Source: CAYXPR01 sp964467255
GTDB lineage: Bacteria > Pseudomonadota > Alphaproteobacteria > Rickettsiales > RGZB01
Length of the DNA stretch: 64,000 nt
Reading direction: 5' to 3'
NCBI GenBank assembly: GCA_964467255.1
Contig: CAYXPR010000009.1
Coordinates: forward strand, 1 to 64,000
Every line of letters starts with the position of its first letter. Position 1 is the stretch's first letter. A program made the translations under genes and the position numbers. The notes below the pieces were generated by a model, which was not told where the DNA came from, searched no databases, and worked only from the letters and a program-made list of their open reading frames with translations. Shown piece by piece: positions 15,392 to 27,686 of this stretch.

Positions 15392-18361
15392 TCAACAGCC
15401 CGGTGTGCCAGTCCCGGTATCGTTTTTGGTGCGCGCTTCCATCGCTCCTTGCCAATTGCCTGCGCGCTCGGCGCTAGGTGTGGTGGCGTAGGTAAGGAAG
15501 GCGGCACGGTCATCCCCTGTATACCCCATGCGTGTGGCAAACGCCTCGGCTTGTGCGAGAGTGGCGGGGTGGCCCTCGAGCCATTTTTTGACCTGAACAT
15601 CGTGCATTTTTACACCACTTTTGTTTTGGATGTCTTTCGCAAGACCGTTATTGCTTAAGTTTTCCTGATTCATGACGGTCTCCACGAATTTCTGGAAGGT
15701 AAAGCTTTCGTCAGTGCGTGATTTTTCAAGCAGTGCGGCAGGAGAAATAATGGTTTCAGGGTTGATATATTTCCCGCGCGCCAGCGCCACAAAATCGCGT
15801 ACGTCATCCGGCGCTTCGTAGCCGATGAATTTGGCGCAGGCTTCTGCGATGGCATCGTTCTGTGCGAAGGTTTGGCCCCGTTCCCACTTGCCGATATTGC
15901 TGCCGGTAATGCCCTGATGCCCACCATGTACCACCCCGAGATATTTACCGAACTCCGCTTGCGTGAGGCGCATCTGCGTGCGTGCGGTGTGAATCAATTT
16001 GCCGAAGTCTGCATCCTTGCGTGCATCGGTGATTAACTCGTTGAGGGTTTTATCGAACGGCACGCCTAAAAACACATTGCTGATGCCGCGCGCAAAAGCG
16101 TCGTTGAAAGGGGAGAAGGCGGTACCAAGCTGGTCAAGGCTTTCGTAGCTAAGATTTTCTAGTTTTCTCCCGCCGGTGTGGACGGCGCCGATAGTATCAG
16201 TGCTTACCAGAATGGTTTCGCCTTTGCGCCCTTTCTTGCGAGTGAGTTCGCTCAGGCGTTTTTCGGTAAGGCCGCTTTGCGCGAGCAAATCATCGAAGGT
16301 TTCTTTGGCAACGGTTCCGGCGTCTTCTCCTTTTAGCAAACGCTCCTGCGCCACGCTGATGATGATGCGCGGCTCGGGAAGGTTCGGGTCGCCGCGGCCT
16401 AATTGCCAGAGCAGCAATTCCTGATGCGGTGTGAGGCGGAAGGCTTTTACCAGCATTTCCACTTCGCGCCCGCTTTTTACTTTCTCTCCTTCAAACAAAT
16501 GGACGCTGCCTTCGTTAAAGCCCACCATGCGCCGGAAGGCGCGATCCGAAATATTCCACCCTTTTTCAGCGCTTGTGAAACGAGAGATGAATTCTTCAAG
16601 GCTGTGCCCGCCACCGGCGATGTAATCTTCCAGCAAGATACCAAACGGCTTTTTTTGTGCGCGGTTGGCTTGTGTATAAGCGCCGCGCACCGCAGAATCG
16701 GGGCTTATGCCAAGGCCCTGCATAAGGCCGTCGATGGTCTTATCGTCCTGCGGATAATGGCGCGTATGGCAGTTATGCACCGTACCGATGGGGACACCAC
16801 TGCGCTCAGAAATACCAGCCGCTGTAAAAGCACCACCTTTGGCTTTGTTCACCAGACCATCGACAATATCCTGCGAGGTGGTGGCCATGGTGGCACCACC
16901 GAACGCGCGCTGAACAGATAATTTTTCTGGCTCGGTGATTTTTGCCAACTCTTTAGCAGGCAGGCCACTCAAAACATCGGTATAATGCGCGCTGATGTGG
17001 AAGAACTCGCATAAGGTGCGCATATTTTCAGCGGAGGGAATAAGCTCGCCCTTCGCGTAGGCTTCGAGTGTTTTGCCATAAATCCCCACATAAAAACCGA
17101 GTGCATCGAGATTGAGTGGGACGGTTTCAAACATGCGCTTGCAGAAAGACTGGCAAGTGAATTCGGGTGTGCCCGCTAAGTGGGGTACATCGCGCTCAAT
17201 CACGAAATGTATTTTCCGCTGGATGGCCGAAAAGTCATGCGCATGGCGCAGCTCGGCGCGCTGCAACGTGTCGAGCCCCAGAATGTCGCCGATGACGCGC
17301 GCTTTACGCGGTGTGGGGAGCGTGCGGTCGTGACGGAAACTATCAATCATTTGTTCCGACACATTATAACCGCGCTGCTTTAACCCTTCGGACATCATTG
17401 CGTTTGTGGTGTTCGTCCAGTGCATGAGGGTGGAAAGCACCTGACCATAGGTTTCAAGCCCGTTATTGCGGCGGGCGTTGACGTAGTCATAGCCTTTCAC
17501 ATTGCCATAAAAATCTTCGGCCGCTTTTTCAAATGCGGTGCGCTTTTCATAGACAGGACCTTCTTTCGGAAGCAGGCCGGCGTCGCCAAACAACCATTCC
17601 CCCAGCTTGCTGGCCAGCAATGAGGGCGAATGGGTGGCGGGCGCAGGCATAAAACCCTGCAGGACTTTGCGCTCGATACCGACATCGGTCAAAAAGGCTC
17701 TTTCCACGTCAGCCGGCGTAACGGGTGCTGTGGCGGCAAGCAGATTGAGCGACTGCGCGCGCGCCTTAAGCAACTCCTCATAGGCGAGGTAAAATGGGTG
17801 TTCGATTGTTTCAGACACGGGGCGGGTGAGCAACCGGCGGGTGTTGGCAGAAGTTACCGCAGGTGCGGGGTGTGGCGTCGGAGGGTGCGCGAGCACGCGC
17901 TCGCCAAAATGGGTCTCCAGCAGCTCCGGCTCGACGCTGATGACGCGATACGGATGCCCGAACTCATTGCGGCCTTTGGTTTCATATTCGCGGTGCTTCA
18001 GGTGCCCGAGCGTGCTGAATTCAGAAGGGCTCATCTCGCGGATTAAATCAGAACCCGCCATGGTGCGGCGGTAGGCCTCGGTGAGGTAACGTGTGAGGCG
18101 CGGGCTGGGCACGGCTGTGTCGCTCATGAGGTCGGTGAAGTCCTGCTCACTGATGCCGCCCGCGACATCAAGGTCGATGCGGTGCAGCATGTCGGCGGGG
18201 CTGACAATATCGAGCGCCAGCATCCACGCCGCCAGCGCTTCATTAAAATGCTCCGCCTGATAATCACGCAGATCGCCACCGAAATGGAAACTGAGCGTAG
18301 GGAGACTTTTTCCCGAACTATCCTCGGCATAATCCACTAGGTTTGAAATACGCTTTGCCAC
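15392..18361 (-). CDS. ~990-residue protein made of about eight divergent helix-turn-helix modules
   Basis: Start taken as GTG 18361 (AAGGGG six bases upstream); GTG 18394, also with a G-rich leader, would add 11 residues. The protein is a chain of XRE-like HTH units of 60-80 residues, numbered here from the 18361 start: about 39-101, 307-375, 403-464, 496-562, 573-655, 688-759, 786-861 and 888-959. The clearest is 786-861 ('RTQMRLTQAEFGKYLGV', then 'GSNIGKWERGQTFAQNDAI'). Others repeat the pattern helix, turn, helix, 'G/H-x-P' turn, then an 'LGL/MGY' helix. No enzymatic, membrane or signal motif is seen. Canonical phage-type repressors carry one such domain, so this architecture is unusual. 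Likely a DNA-binding or scaffolding protein; no family name recognised. Confidence 0.75.
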   Translation of the reverse strand: MAKRISNLVDYAEDSSGKSLPTLSFHFGGDLRDYQAEHFNEALAAWMLALDIVSPADMLHRIDLDVAGGISEQDFTDLMSDTAVPSPRLTRYLTEAYRRTMAGSDLIREMSPSEFSTLGHLKHREYETKGRNEFGHPYRVISVEPELLETHFGERVLAHPPTPHPAPAVTSANTRRLLTRPVSETIEHPFYLAYEELLKARAQSLNLLAATAPVTPADVERAFLTDVGIERKVLQGFMPAPATHSPSLLASKLGEWLFGDAGLLPKEGPVYEKRTAFEKAAEDFYGNVKGYDYVNARRNNGLETYGQVLSTLMHWTNTTNAMMSEGLKQRGYNVSEQMIDSFRHDRTLPTPRKARVIGDILGLDTLQRAELRHAHDFSAIQRKIHFVIERDVPHLAGTPEFTCQSFCKRMFETVPLNLDALGFYVGIYGKTLEAYAKGELIPSAENMRTLCEFFHISAHYTDVLSGLPAKELAKITEPEKLSVQRAFGGATMATTSQDIVDGLVNKAKGGAFTAAGISERSGVPIGTVHNCHTRHYPQDDKTIDGLMQGLGISPDSAVRGAYTQANRAQKKPFGILLEDYIAGGGHSLEEFISRFTSAEKGWNISDRAFRRMVGFNEGSVHLFEGEKVKSGREVEMLVKAFRLTPHQELLLWQLGRGDPNLPEPRIIISVAQERLLKGEDAGTVAKETFDDLLAQSGLTEKRLSELTRKKGRKGETILVSTDTIGAVHTGGRKLENLSYESLDQLGTAFSPFNDAFARGISNVFLGVPFDKTLNELITDARKDADFGKLIHTARTQMRLTQAEFGKYLGVVHGGHQGITGSNIGKWERGQTFAQNDAIAEACAKFIGYEAPDDVRDFVALARGKYINPETIISPAALLEKSRTDESFTFQKFVETVMNQENLSNNGLAKDIQNKSGVKMHDVQVKKWLEGHPATLAQAEAFATRMGYTGDDRAAFLTYATTPSAERAGNWQGAMEARTKNDTGTGTPGC

Positions 18362-18424
18362 AGAACACCCCTTTTTAGTGCGCACGAGACACACGTGCCC
18401 ACCCTTACAGCATAGAGGACAGGT

Positions 18425-18441
18425 TTTAACAAAAGGTTAAA
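18425..18441. promoter_or_regulatory. Short inverted repeat in the divergent multi-HTH/M20 promoter region
   Basis: TTTAAC, five bases, GTTAAA, within an AT-rich stretch 64 bases upstream of the GTG at 18361. It could be an operator for the HTH protein, but six-base arms of this composition arise easily by chance. Confidence 0.25.
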
Positions 18442-18566
18442 TAATATAGTGTTTTAAAAACAGTCGGTTAGTGTGTATTTCTGCGCCGCAGTTTTATGCC
18501 TTAACGCCTTTTTAACGAATTGGCGACATACTGTAAGAGCATGGATAGGTGTGCAAGGAGTTGAAT

Positions 18567-19994
18567 TTGCCAGAAGATTTTAAACTAGCGCCGAAGCCGG
18601 ATTTTGCCCTCGCGGGCAAACTCATCGGTGCGCTTAAAAAAGCCCACTGGGATAATGAGCCTGAGCGTAAAGGCATGCATGCCTATGGCTATACCAAAGC
18701 CGAGCAGGAGGCGATTGATATTGTGGTGGCTGAGGGCGTGAAGCTGGGCATGGAAGCGTTTTCGGATTTAGCAGGGAATATGTATCTGCTTTCGCGCGGC
18801 ACAGGTGACGGTGCGAAAACCGACGTGATTGTGTCGCACCTCGACACCGTGGAAAAAGGTGGCGTGCATGATGGGCGTGACGGCGTGGTGGCCGGCATAG
18901 CGGTGGTTGCCGGATTTAAGCAAAACGGCATTCCACATGAGCATGATATCTGCGTGATGATTGCGCGCTCGGAAGAAAGCGATATTAACGGGCAGGTTTC
19001 TATCGGCGCAAAAGCGGCGACGGGCAGCCTGTCGCAGCAAGCGTTGTCGGGCCTTAATAACCGTAAAACAGGCCGCAGTTTGTGGCTTGAAATGAATGAG
19101 CTTGGCATACCGATCAGCACCCTTGCCGGAAGGCTTGATGCCAGCCCGACATTATTCCCCACGGGGGATGCGGCCAAAGCCCTGATTGGCTTTTTGGTGG
19201 AAGCGCATATTGAACAAGGCAGTTATTGCGCCAAGCAGGATATTAATATCGGCATCGTGAATGCCATTCGTGGGAACACGCGCTTTCTGGATGCAAAGAT
19301 TACCGGCGAGGCCGCGCACTCGGGCGCGACGTTTGAAGAAGACCGCGCTGACGCCAACCGCGCTTATGTGAAGCTGATGCATGCAGCAGAAGAATGGTTT
19401 GATGTGCAGCGCAGACATGGCCGCGATGTGGTGTTTACGCCCGGTAAAGTAAAATCGAATAATGAGTCGGCGACGACCGTGTCAGACAATATAACCTTCT
19501 CATTTGAGATACGCTCGGCCGATGAAAAAGTCTTACAAGACTTTGCCACGTTCATGAAAACGAAGGCCGAAGAAATCGTGTCGAGTCACCCGAATAATAA
19601 ACTGAAAATTGAATTGCCGAAGGCCAACATTGCCAAGCCAGCAGAGATGGACAAAGAAGTGATTGCCCATGCGCAGGCGATTGCGAATGAACTTGGCGTT
19701 CGCTCCGGCATCGTGACGAGCGGTGCGGGGCACGACACGGTGCAGTTTGCCAACACCGGCACGCCGAGCGTGATGCTGTTCATCAAACAGGATGACCCGA
19801 TTAGCCACAACCCACGTGAGGCGCGCCGCGAGGATAGTTTTAAGAACGCCTGCAAAATCATTGCGGGGATGATTATGAACCCGCAGGAAAGAACGCAAGA
19901 ACCCACGCTGCCGCCGGAGGGCCCGAAAAGCTTCCGCGAATATATTGCGCAGCAGGGTGCCGTGCCCTATGAACCCGGCCAGTGGAAACGCTAA
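18567..19994 (+). CDS. M20-family amidohydrolase (N-carbamoyl-L-amino-acid hydrolase / allantoate amidohydrolase type)
   Basis: Zinc-dependent hydrolase that cleaves carbamoyl or ureido amide bonds, about 475 residues. The start is set at TTG 18567 because AAGGAG ends six bases upstream; the GTG at 18549 precedes that site and would bury it. Family marks: 'VIVSHLDTVEKGGVHDGRDGVVAGIAV' (metal-binding His-x-Asp and the Asp/Gly loop), 'IARSEESDI' (catalytic glutamate pair), 'EAHIEQGSY', 'GEAAHSG', 'SGAGHDTVQFA' and 'PISHNPREARREDSF' (late His ligand). Probably cytosolic, in purine/pyrimidine or amino-acid salvage; the exact substrate is not readable. No pathway partners are adjacent. Confidence 0.88.
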   Translation: MPEDFKLAPKPDFALAGKLIGALKKAHWDNEPERKGMHAYGYTKAEQEAIDIVVAEGVKLGMEAFSDLAGNMYLLSRGTGDGAKTDVIVSHLDTVEKGGVHDGRDGVVAGIAVVAGFKQNGIPHEHDICVMIARSEESDINGQVSIGAKAATGSLSQQALSGLNNRKTGRSLWLEMNELGIPISTLAGRLDASPTLFPTGDAAKALIGFLVEAHIEQGSYCAKQDINIGIVNAIRGNTRFLDAKITGEAAHSGATFEEDRADANRAYVKLMHAAEEWFDVQRRHGRDVVFTPGKVKSNNESATTVSDNITFSFEIRSADEKVLQDFATFMKTKAEEIVSSHPNNKLKIELPKANIAKPAEMDKEVIAHAQAIANELGVRSGIVTSGAGHDTVQFANTGTPSVMLFIKQDDPISHNPREARREDSFKNACKIIAGMIMNPQERTQEPTLPPEGPKSFREYIAQQGAVPYEPGQWKR

Positions 19995-20000
19995 AGTGAA

Positions 20001-23173
<3,173 letters not shown>

Positions 23174-23177
<4 letters not shown>

Positions 23178-24385
23178 TCAGCCTCGGCGGGTGCTGCGGC
23201 TTCAGGTGCGGCTTCTGCTGCCGGTGCAGCGGCAGGCGTTGCAGCAGGTGCATCCATTGGCACCATTTCCGGTATGACCGGTGTGCCCGGGCGTGCGCGC
23301 TGCAAACCATTCACCACAATTTTATCACCGGCTTTCAGCCCTTCGGTGACGATGCGCAAACCATCTGCCATGCCGCCAAGCTTTACTTCACGGTAGGCCA
23401 CGATGTTGTCATCTCCCACGGCGAGGACGAATTTTTTATTCTGGTCAGTGCCCACGGCACGGTCAGTAATCAATATGGCATCGACGTCATTCGCGCTGCC
23501 CACTGTGATGCGCGCAAACAGACCCGGCACAAGCGTACCATCGGTATTTTCAAACATCGCGCGGGCGCGGATGGTGCCTGTGGCGCTGTCGAGGTGATTG
23601 TCGAAGGATTCAATCACGCCCGTGTGCACAGCAGCGCTTCCACTGCCGAGCTCTAAACGTACCGGAATCGCATCGTCATCCACCACCGCTCTGCGGGTGT
23701 AGGTGAGGAAAGTGGTTTCATCCATTTCAAAATCCGCATAGATAGGCGAATTCGCCACCACGGTGGTGAGCAGCGGCGCGCCCGTGTTGATTTCAACAAG
23801 GTTGCCTGCGGTGATTTCCGCACGGCTGACCATGCCGGAAATGGGCGCGGTGACTTTGGTGTAAGCGAGATTCAGTTTTGCCACCTGCATGGCGGCCTTC
23901 GCACTTTGCAGCGACGCTTTTGCGACGCGCAGCGCATTCTGGCGGCGCTCATATTCGCGCTGCGGAATCACTTTATTTTGAATCAGTCCTTCGGCGCGTT
24001 CCATTTCTTTGGCAGCGAGTGTGTGTTCGGCCTCAGCAGAAGCCAGCGCACCCGCCGCGCGGTTTACTTCGGCCGTGAACGGGCGCGAGTCAATGGTGAA
24101 GAGCAAGTCACCTTTTTTCACCTGCGCACCATTGGTGAAATGCACGGCCTCGATGATGCCCGAAACTTGCGGGCGTACCTCGGCGCGGTCGACCGCGACC
24201 AACCTGCCGGAAAAACTTTTCCACGACTGCACGCGGCGCGAAATCACCTGCGCCACACTCACCGGCGCGGCACCCATTTGATCCATGCCCTGCGGGGCGG
24301 AGCCGAACCAACCCGGCACATAATTAATGGCCGCCAGAATGAGCAGCACAAAACCAGCCAGAGTGAGCAACGTGGAGCGCCGCAT
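23174..24385 (-). CDS. RND efflux periplasmic adaptor, AcrA/MexE type
   Basis: 403 residues; N-terminal membrane anchor or signal segment (MRRSTLLTLAGFVLLILAAI). The two lipoyl halves ('QVSGIIEAVHFTNGAQVKKGDLLFTID' and 'VTAPISGMVSRAEITAGNLV') bracket a complete alpha-helical hairpin (about residues 105-170, 'AAGALASAEAEHTLAAKEMERAEGL...'), unlike the short adaptor at 625-1602. The C-terminus is low-complexity Ala/Pro/Glu. First gene of a two-gene operon with the HAE1 pump. A seven-base inverted repeat lies about 95 bases upstream (24479-24498) and may be a repressor site. Confidence 0.94.
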
Positions 24386-24478
24386 AAGAAAAGACCCTTC
24401 AGGTGATGGAAAATGAATGCGGACGCAGCATGAAACAAATTCGCCGTGTAGTCAATAATGCCAGAATGAAATTGTAAA

Positions 24479-24498
24479 ATTATCTTCCTACAGATAAT
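24479..24498. promoter_or_regulatory. Inverted repeat upstream of the RND operon, candidate operator
   Basis: ATTATCT, six bases (TCCTAC), AGATAAT: a perfect seven-base dyad in the 230-base region between the divergent adaptor gene and the membrane-protein gene at 24616. TetR- and MarR-type repressors that control RND pumps bind dyads of this sort, but no such regulator gene lies next to it. Placement is direct; function is inferred. Confidence 0.4.
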
Positions 24499-24615
24499 GC
24501 GCATAAATATGGTGTATTAGTATGAGACAAACTACAATTAATTGATTTGCACTTTACAAACGAAACTCTGTGCCACATGTTTGCGGTAGGGAGTTTTGTC
24601 CTGAAGAGAGCTGGT

Positions 24616-26106
24616 ATGGCCAAAAAAATTCGCAAAACGCCTGCTGTCCGGCGCAAGGTTCGTTCCGTACACAATACGGGGTCGGTAGCGATCTACGCGA
24701 TGGTCATGCTGCTTGCCTTCACCGTGCTGTATTTTGGCACCCAGCCCTTAATGAATGACCCAGATACGCCGTGGCACGTGGCGGCAGGTGAATATATCCG
24801 AGAAATAGGTAGCGTGCCGATGGCGGACCCATGGTCGTATGCCACCACACAGGCGCGCTGGTATAATCTTTCATGGGCATGGGACGTGCTTATCAGCGTG
24901 GTGGCGGATGGAGCAGGGCTTGGTGGCCTTTTCATTTTTAGCTGCCTGTGTGGCGCGGGGGTGATTACATTTTTAGCCTTTGTTTTGCGTGCGCGCATCG
25001 GCCAGTTTAATGACGCCATTTTTATGGTGCTGGCTATTGTGGGCGTGACATACATGGCGCAGTATGGCGCCCGCCCGCAACTGGTAACCGAAGCGATGGC
25101 GGTGTTGTGGTTGTGGGGTACGCCGCAATTATTGAAGCAAAAAAAATGGCAGTATGTTCTTCCGCTCAGCATGGTGGTGTGGGTTAATTTCCACGGCGGC
25201 TTTTTGGCGGCTTATGCCATTTTAGGCGCCTATGTTTTTCAGGCATGGCAGAACAAACAAGGCCAGTATGTAAGGCAGGCCGTGATAACCGGCGCCATCA
25301 GTACGCTGGCGCTGTGTGCAAACCCGCTGGGCGTGCATGTGTTTCAGGGAACGCTGCGCACACTGATTAGCGACATCACGCCGTATCTTTCCGAATGGGG
25401 TCCCATGGTGTTCACGGCATCTACGGGTTTTGATATGGCGCTGATTGCAATGATTGTGGCGTCGGGCTTTAGAGATAAAACCATTCCCGTAGCGGAAAAG
25501 ATTTTAGCATTCACATGGATGCTGGCGGCGCTGTTTACGGTGCGTCATCTTTTTCTAGCGGTGGTGATGGCGGCGCCATATCTGGTGCGTGCGCTGTCAA
25601 AAACACTGCCGCATATTCGTGAGTATCACGTGCCGCGCCGTTCATATCATGGTGTGGCATGCGTGGCGCTCGTTCTTGGGGTGGTGGTGCTGACCGCCAT
25701 GCCAGTGCGGGAGGCCATCACCCATAAGTCACGCATTCTTTCAGAAGACCAAATACCGGTCGGCGCGCTTAATTTTATTCGGGAACATTACCCACGCACG
25801 CGCTTTCTGAACGAATTTTTTATTGGCGGCCACATGATTTACTATAATCGTGATGTGCATCAAGTTTTCACCGATGGCCGTGCAGGTACAGCTTACAGCG
25901 AAAAAGACCTTGCTGATATTATTTTGCTGATGAAGGGTGAGAAGGTGGATGATATTCTCCGCAAACACGATATTGCCGGAGTTATTTTGCCAAGCTGGCG
26001 CAATGCCTATAAGATTCCGCAGCTACACAACCCGCGATACTGGCAGAAAGTGTATGATGATGGTGTGGGCGAGGTGTACATACGCGTTGTGCCACACAGA
26101 GAGTAA
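24616..26106 (+). CDS. Polytopic membrane protein, possibly glycosyltransferase-like (GT-C)
   Basis: 496 residues from the ATG at 24616 (GAAGAGAG eight bases upstream); a frame opening at 24547 lacks a ribosome binding site. Basic N-terminus (KKIRKTPAVRRKVR), then about ten membrane helices. The first extracytosolic loop reads 'MNDPDTPWHVAAGEYIREIGSVPMADPWSYATTQARWYNLSWAWDVLI'-like in character: an acidic DPD followed by W-H and a D-P-W-S-Y segment, a pattern seen in large bacterial membrane proteins of the GT-C type. A soluble C-terminal end (from about 390) follows. No neighbour fixes the function, so it is left unnamed. Confidence 0.7.
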   Translation: MAKKIRKTPAVRRKVRSVHNTGSVAIYAMVMLLAFTVLYFGTQPLMNDPDTPWHVAAGEYIREIGSVPMADPWSYATTQARWYNLSWAWDVLISVVADGAGLGGLFIFSCLCGAGVITFLAFVLRARIGQFNDAIFMVLAIVGVTYMAQYGARPQLVTEAMAVLWLWGTPQLLKQKKWQYVLPLSMVVWVNFHGGFLAAYAILGAYVFQAWQNKQGQYVRQAVITGAISTLALCANPLGVHVFQGTLRTLISDITPYLSEWGPMVFTASTGFDMALIAMIVASGFRDKTIPVAEKILAFTWMLAALFTVRHLFLAVVMAAPYLVRALSKTLPHIREYHVPRRSYHGVACVALVLGVVVLTAMPVREAITHKSRILSEDQIPVGALNFIREHYPRTRFLNEFFIGGHMIYYNRDVHQVFTDGRAGTAYSEKDLADIILLMKGEKVDDILRKHDIAGVILPSWRNAYKIPQLHNPRYWQKVYDDGVGEVYIRVVPHRE

Positions 26107-26119
26107 AGAGAGGAAAAGT

Positions 26120-26830
26120 ATGAAAGCACTACGAATACTTGCACCCGTTGCGGTGCTGATAGTGAGTGGATTTGCTGCACAGGCTGCTACGGGCGTGCTG
26201 ACAGTGATGGCCGAGGGGCTGACGAACGGAAGCATGATCAACGAAAAGCATGCCTACTGCATTCCCAAGGACACACACCCCAGTGTGCCTGCCGGTGAAA
26301 ATAAAAGCCCTGCGCTGCAATGGAGTAAGGGCCCAAAGGGGACTGAATCTTACGCCATTATTATGGCAGACAGCCAAGTGCCCACCGATTTTTCGATGGC
26401 CAATAAAGAAGGCACTGTAGTTTCCGACCGCATGCCCCGCCAGATTTTTTTCCACTGGGTGCTGGTGGATATTCCGCCGGATATTCACGAGCTTTCACTG
26501 GGTGATTTCAGCCGCGATGGTGAGATTGCACTCTATGGCCGCCACGGCCTGAACGATTACCCGAAATTCCTTGGTAAAACACTCGATGAAAAAACGATTG
26601 CGGAATACAGTAATTACGATGGCCCGTGCCCACCATGGAACGATGAAAAAATGCACAATTATCATTTCCGCGTCTATGCGCTGGATGTGCCCACACTCGA
26701 GAATTTAAAAGATCCGTTTACCGGCGCCGATGCCATGAAGGCGATTGAAGGCCACGTGCTGGCAGAGGGTGAGCTGGTTGGGCACTATACCCTCAACACC
26801 AAAATTCTGTTCGAGGAGCAGAAGCGGTAG
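26120..26830 (+). CDS. Exported YbhB/YbcL (PEBP, Raf-kinase-inhibitor-like) protein
   Basis: 236 residues from the ATG at 26120 (AGAGGAAA upstream); the open frame extends further 5' into the previous gene without a credible start. Signal peptide to about residue 21 (MKALRILAPVAVLIVSGFAAQA). Phosphatidylethanolamine-binding-protein fold marks: 'SPALQWSKGPKGTESYAIIMADSQVP', 'RQIFFHWVLVDIPPDI' and 'YDGPCPPWNDEKMHNYHFRVYALDV'. The extra segment between residues ~95 and 150 is typical of the longer bacterial members. Molecular role of bacterial PEBPs is unsettled. It starts 13 bases after the membrane-protein gene, so the two may be cotranscribed. Confidence 0.88.
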   Translation: MKALRILAPVAVLIVSGFAAQAATGVLTVMAEGLTNGSMINEKHAYCIPKDTHPSVPAGENKSPALQWSKGPKGTESYAIIMADSQVPTDFSMANKEGTVVSDRMPRQIFFHWVLVDIPPDIHELSLGDFSRDGEIALYGRHGLNDYPKFLGKTLDEKTIAEYSNYDGPCPPWNDEKMHNYHFRVYALDVPTLENLKDPFTGADAMKAIEGHVLAEGELVGHYTLNTKILFEEQKR

Positions 26831-26838
26831 CGCGCGTT

Positions 26839-27180
26839 TTACTCGCGGCCCGGAATCATGCCGGCGACACACGTGCCACCGATGCAGAGCGGAAAGTAAT
26901 TTTCGATTTGCAGTTTACTGGGAAGCGTGGGTGGGCACACATAGCCGTTTTTGGAATGCTCGACCATCTCACGCAGATTTTCTCTTCGCCATTTCCGTAC
27001 CCCTTTTTCAGGAACGGATTTAATGGTGCCACAATAATTGTCCTGCACCAGCGCGCAATGTTCATCTTCCATGCAATCAAGGGCTTGGGCAGAAAGAGGC
27101 AATGACAGGATGGCCATAAGGCAAAAGCCGACCAGAAAACCCCTGAGTATTTTTTGATATAAAAGCATGGAAGGTATCAT
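26839..27180 (-). CDS. Small exported cysteine-patterned protein
   Basis: 113 residues (a start at 27168 is also possible). Signal peptide ending near 'LSAQA'. The mature part holds six cysteines: 'DCMEDEHCALVQDNYCGTIKSV', then a Trp/Arg helix, 'YVCPP' and 'LCIGGTCVAG'. The spacing C-x5-C-x7-CG ... C-P ... C-x4-C recalls small secreted domains in which an N-terminal C-x-x-D-x-x-C is followed by V-x(n)-CG. A second protein of similar plan lies at 62600-63037. Probably disulfide-bonded in the periplasm; no function known to me. Confidence 0.72.
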   Translation of the reverse strand: MIPSMLLYQKILRGFLVGFCLMAILSLPLSAQALDCMEDEHCALVQDNYCGTIKSVPEKGVRKWRRENLREMVEHSKNGYVCPPTLPSKLQIENYFPLCIGGTCVAGMIPGRE

Positions 27181-27378
27181 ACCCTGCCCGTCATTTTTTT
27201 GCTATGAAAAGCAGAATGTTAGAGGTTGGACCCGCATTGTATAACCCTGATGATAGGTTTGTGGATAAAAAGGGGGCAATTCAACTATAACATTGATTTA
27301 TAAGGGAAACACCTACTTGTTGTCGGCGAGGGATATTTGTGCAAGGCGGAAACTGCCACCACAAGATGTAAAATACTC

Positions 27379-27407
27379 GTGGCAAGTTTAATAAAATCCA
27401 ATATAAT
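27379..27407 (+). promoter_or_regulatory. Candidate sigma-70 promoter of the small lipoprotein gene
   Basis: GTGGCA (27379-27384, four of six to TTGACA), 17-base spacer, perfect TATAAT at 27402-27407; 39 bases before the ATG at 27447. It lies in a 266-base intergenic stretch with no other recognised feature. Confidence 0.5.
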
Positions 27408-27446
27408 AATGTACATCAGTTCAGAAGACTTAAGGGGGAGAGGTCT

Positions 27447-27686
27447 ATGAAGAAAGCAAAGCTTGTATTGCCGCTCGTTACGATGCTGGTTTTTTCCGCC
27501 TTGCTTTCCGCGTGTAGCGGCCCCTCGAACAAAGCATTTTCACCACAAGCGGTGATGTCGTCGCAGGATATGATGCGCGGTTATGCGCAATGGCTGCGCG
27601 AGAACCAATCGCGCCAAGGCATGGTGATGTCGCCCCCTGGCGCAAAGCAGCAGGTTCGTCTGCCTGTGCGCATTGCGGAAATCTAA
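27447..27686 (+). CDS. Small putative lipoprotein
   Basis: 79 residues. Signal peptide with a lipobox (LLSAC, cysteine near residue 23), so lipid-modified and membrane-anchored. The mature part is ~56 residues, Gln/Met-rich ('SSQDMMRGYAQWLRENQSRQGM'), with no known domain. A strong ribosome binding site (AAGGGGGAGAGG) and a near-consensus promoter upstream suggest good expression. Its stop overlaps that of the convergent PAP2 gene. Confidence 0.75.
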   Translation: MKKAKLVLPLVTMLVFSALLSACSGPSNKAFSPQAVMSSQDMMRGYAQWLRENQSRQGMVMSPPGAKQQVRLPVRIAEI

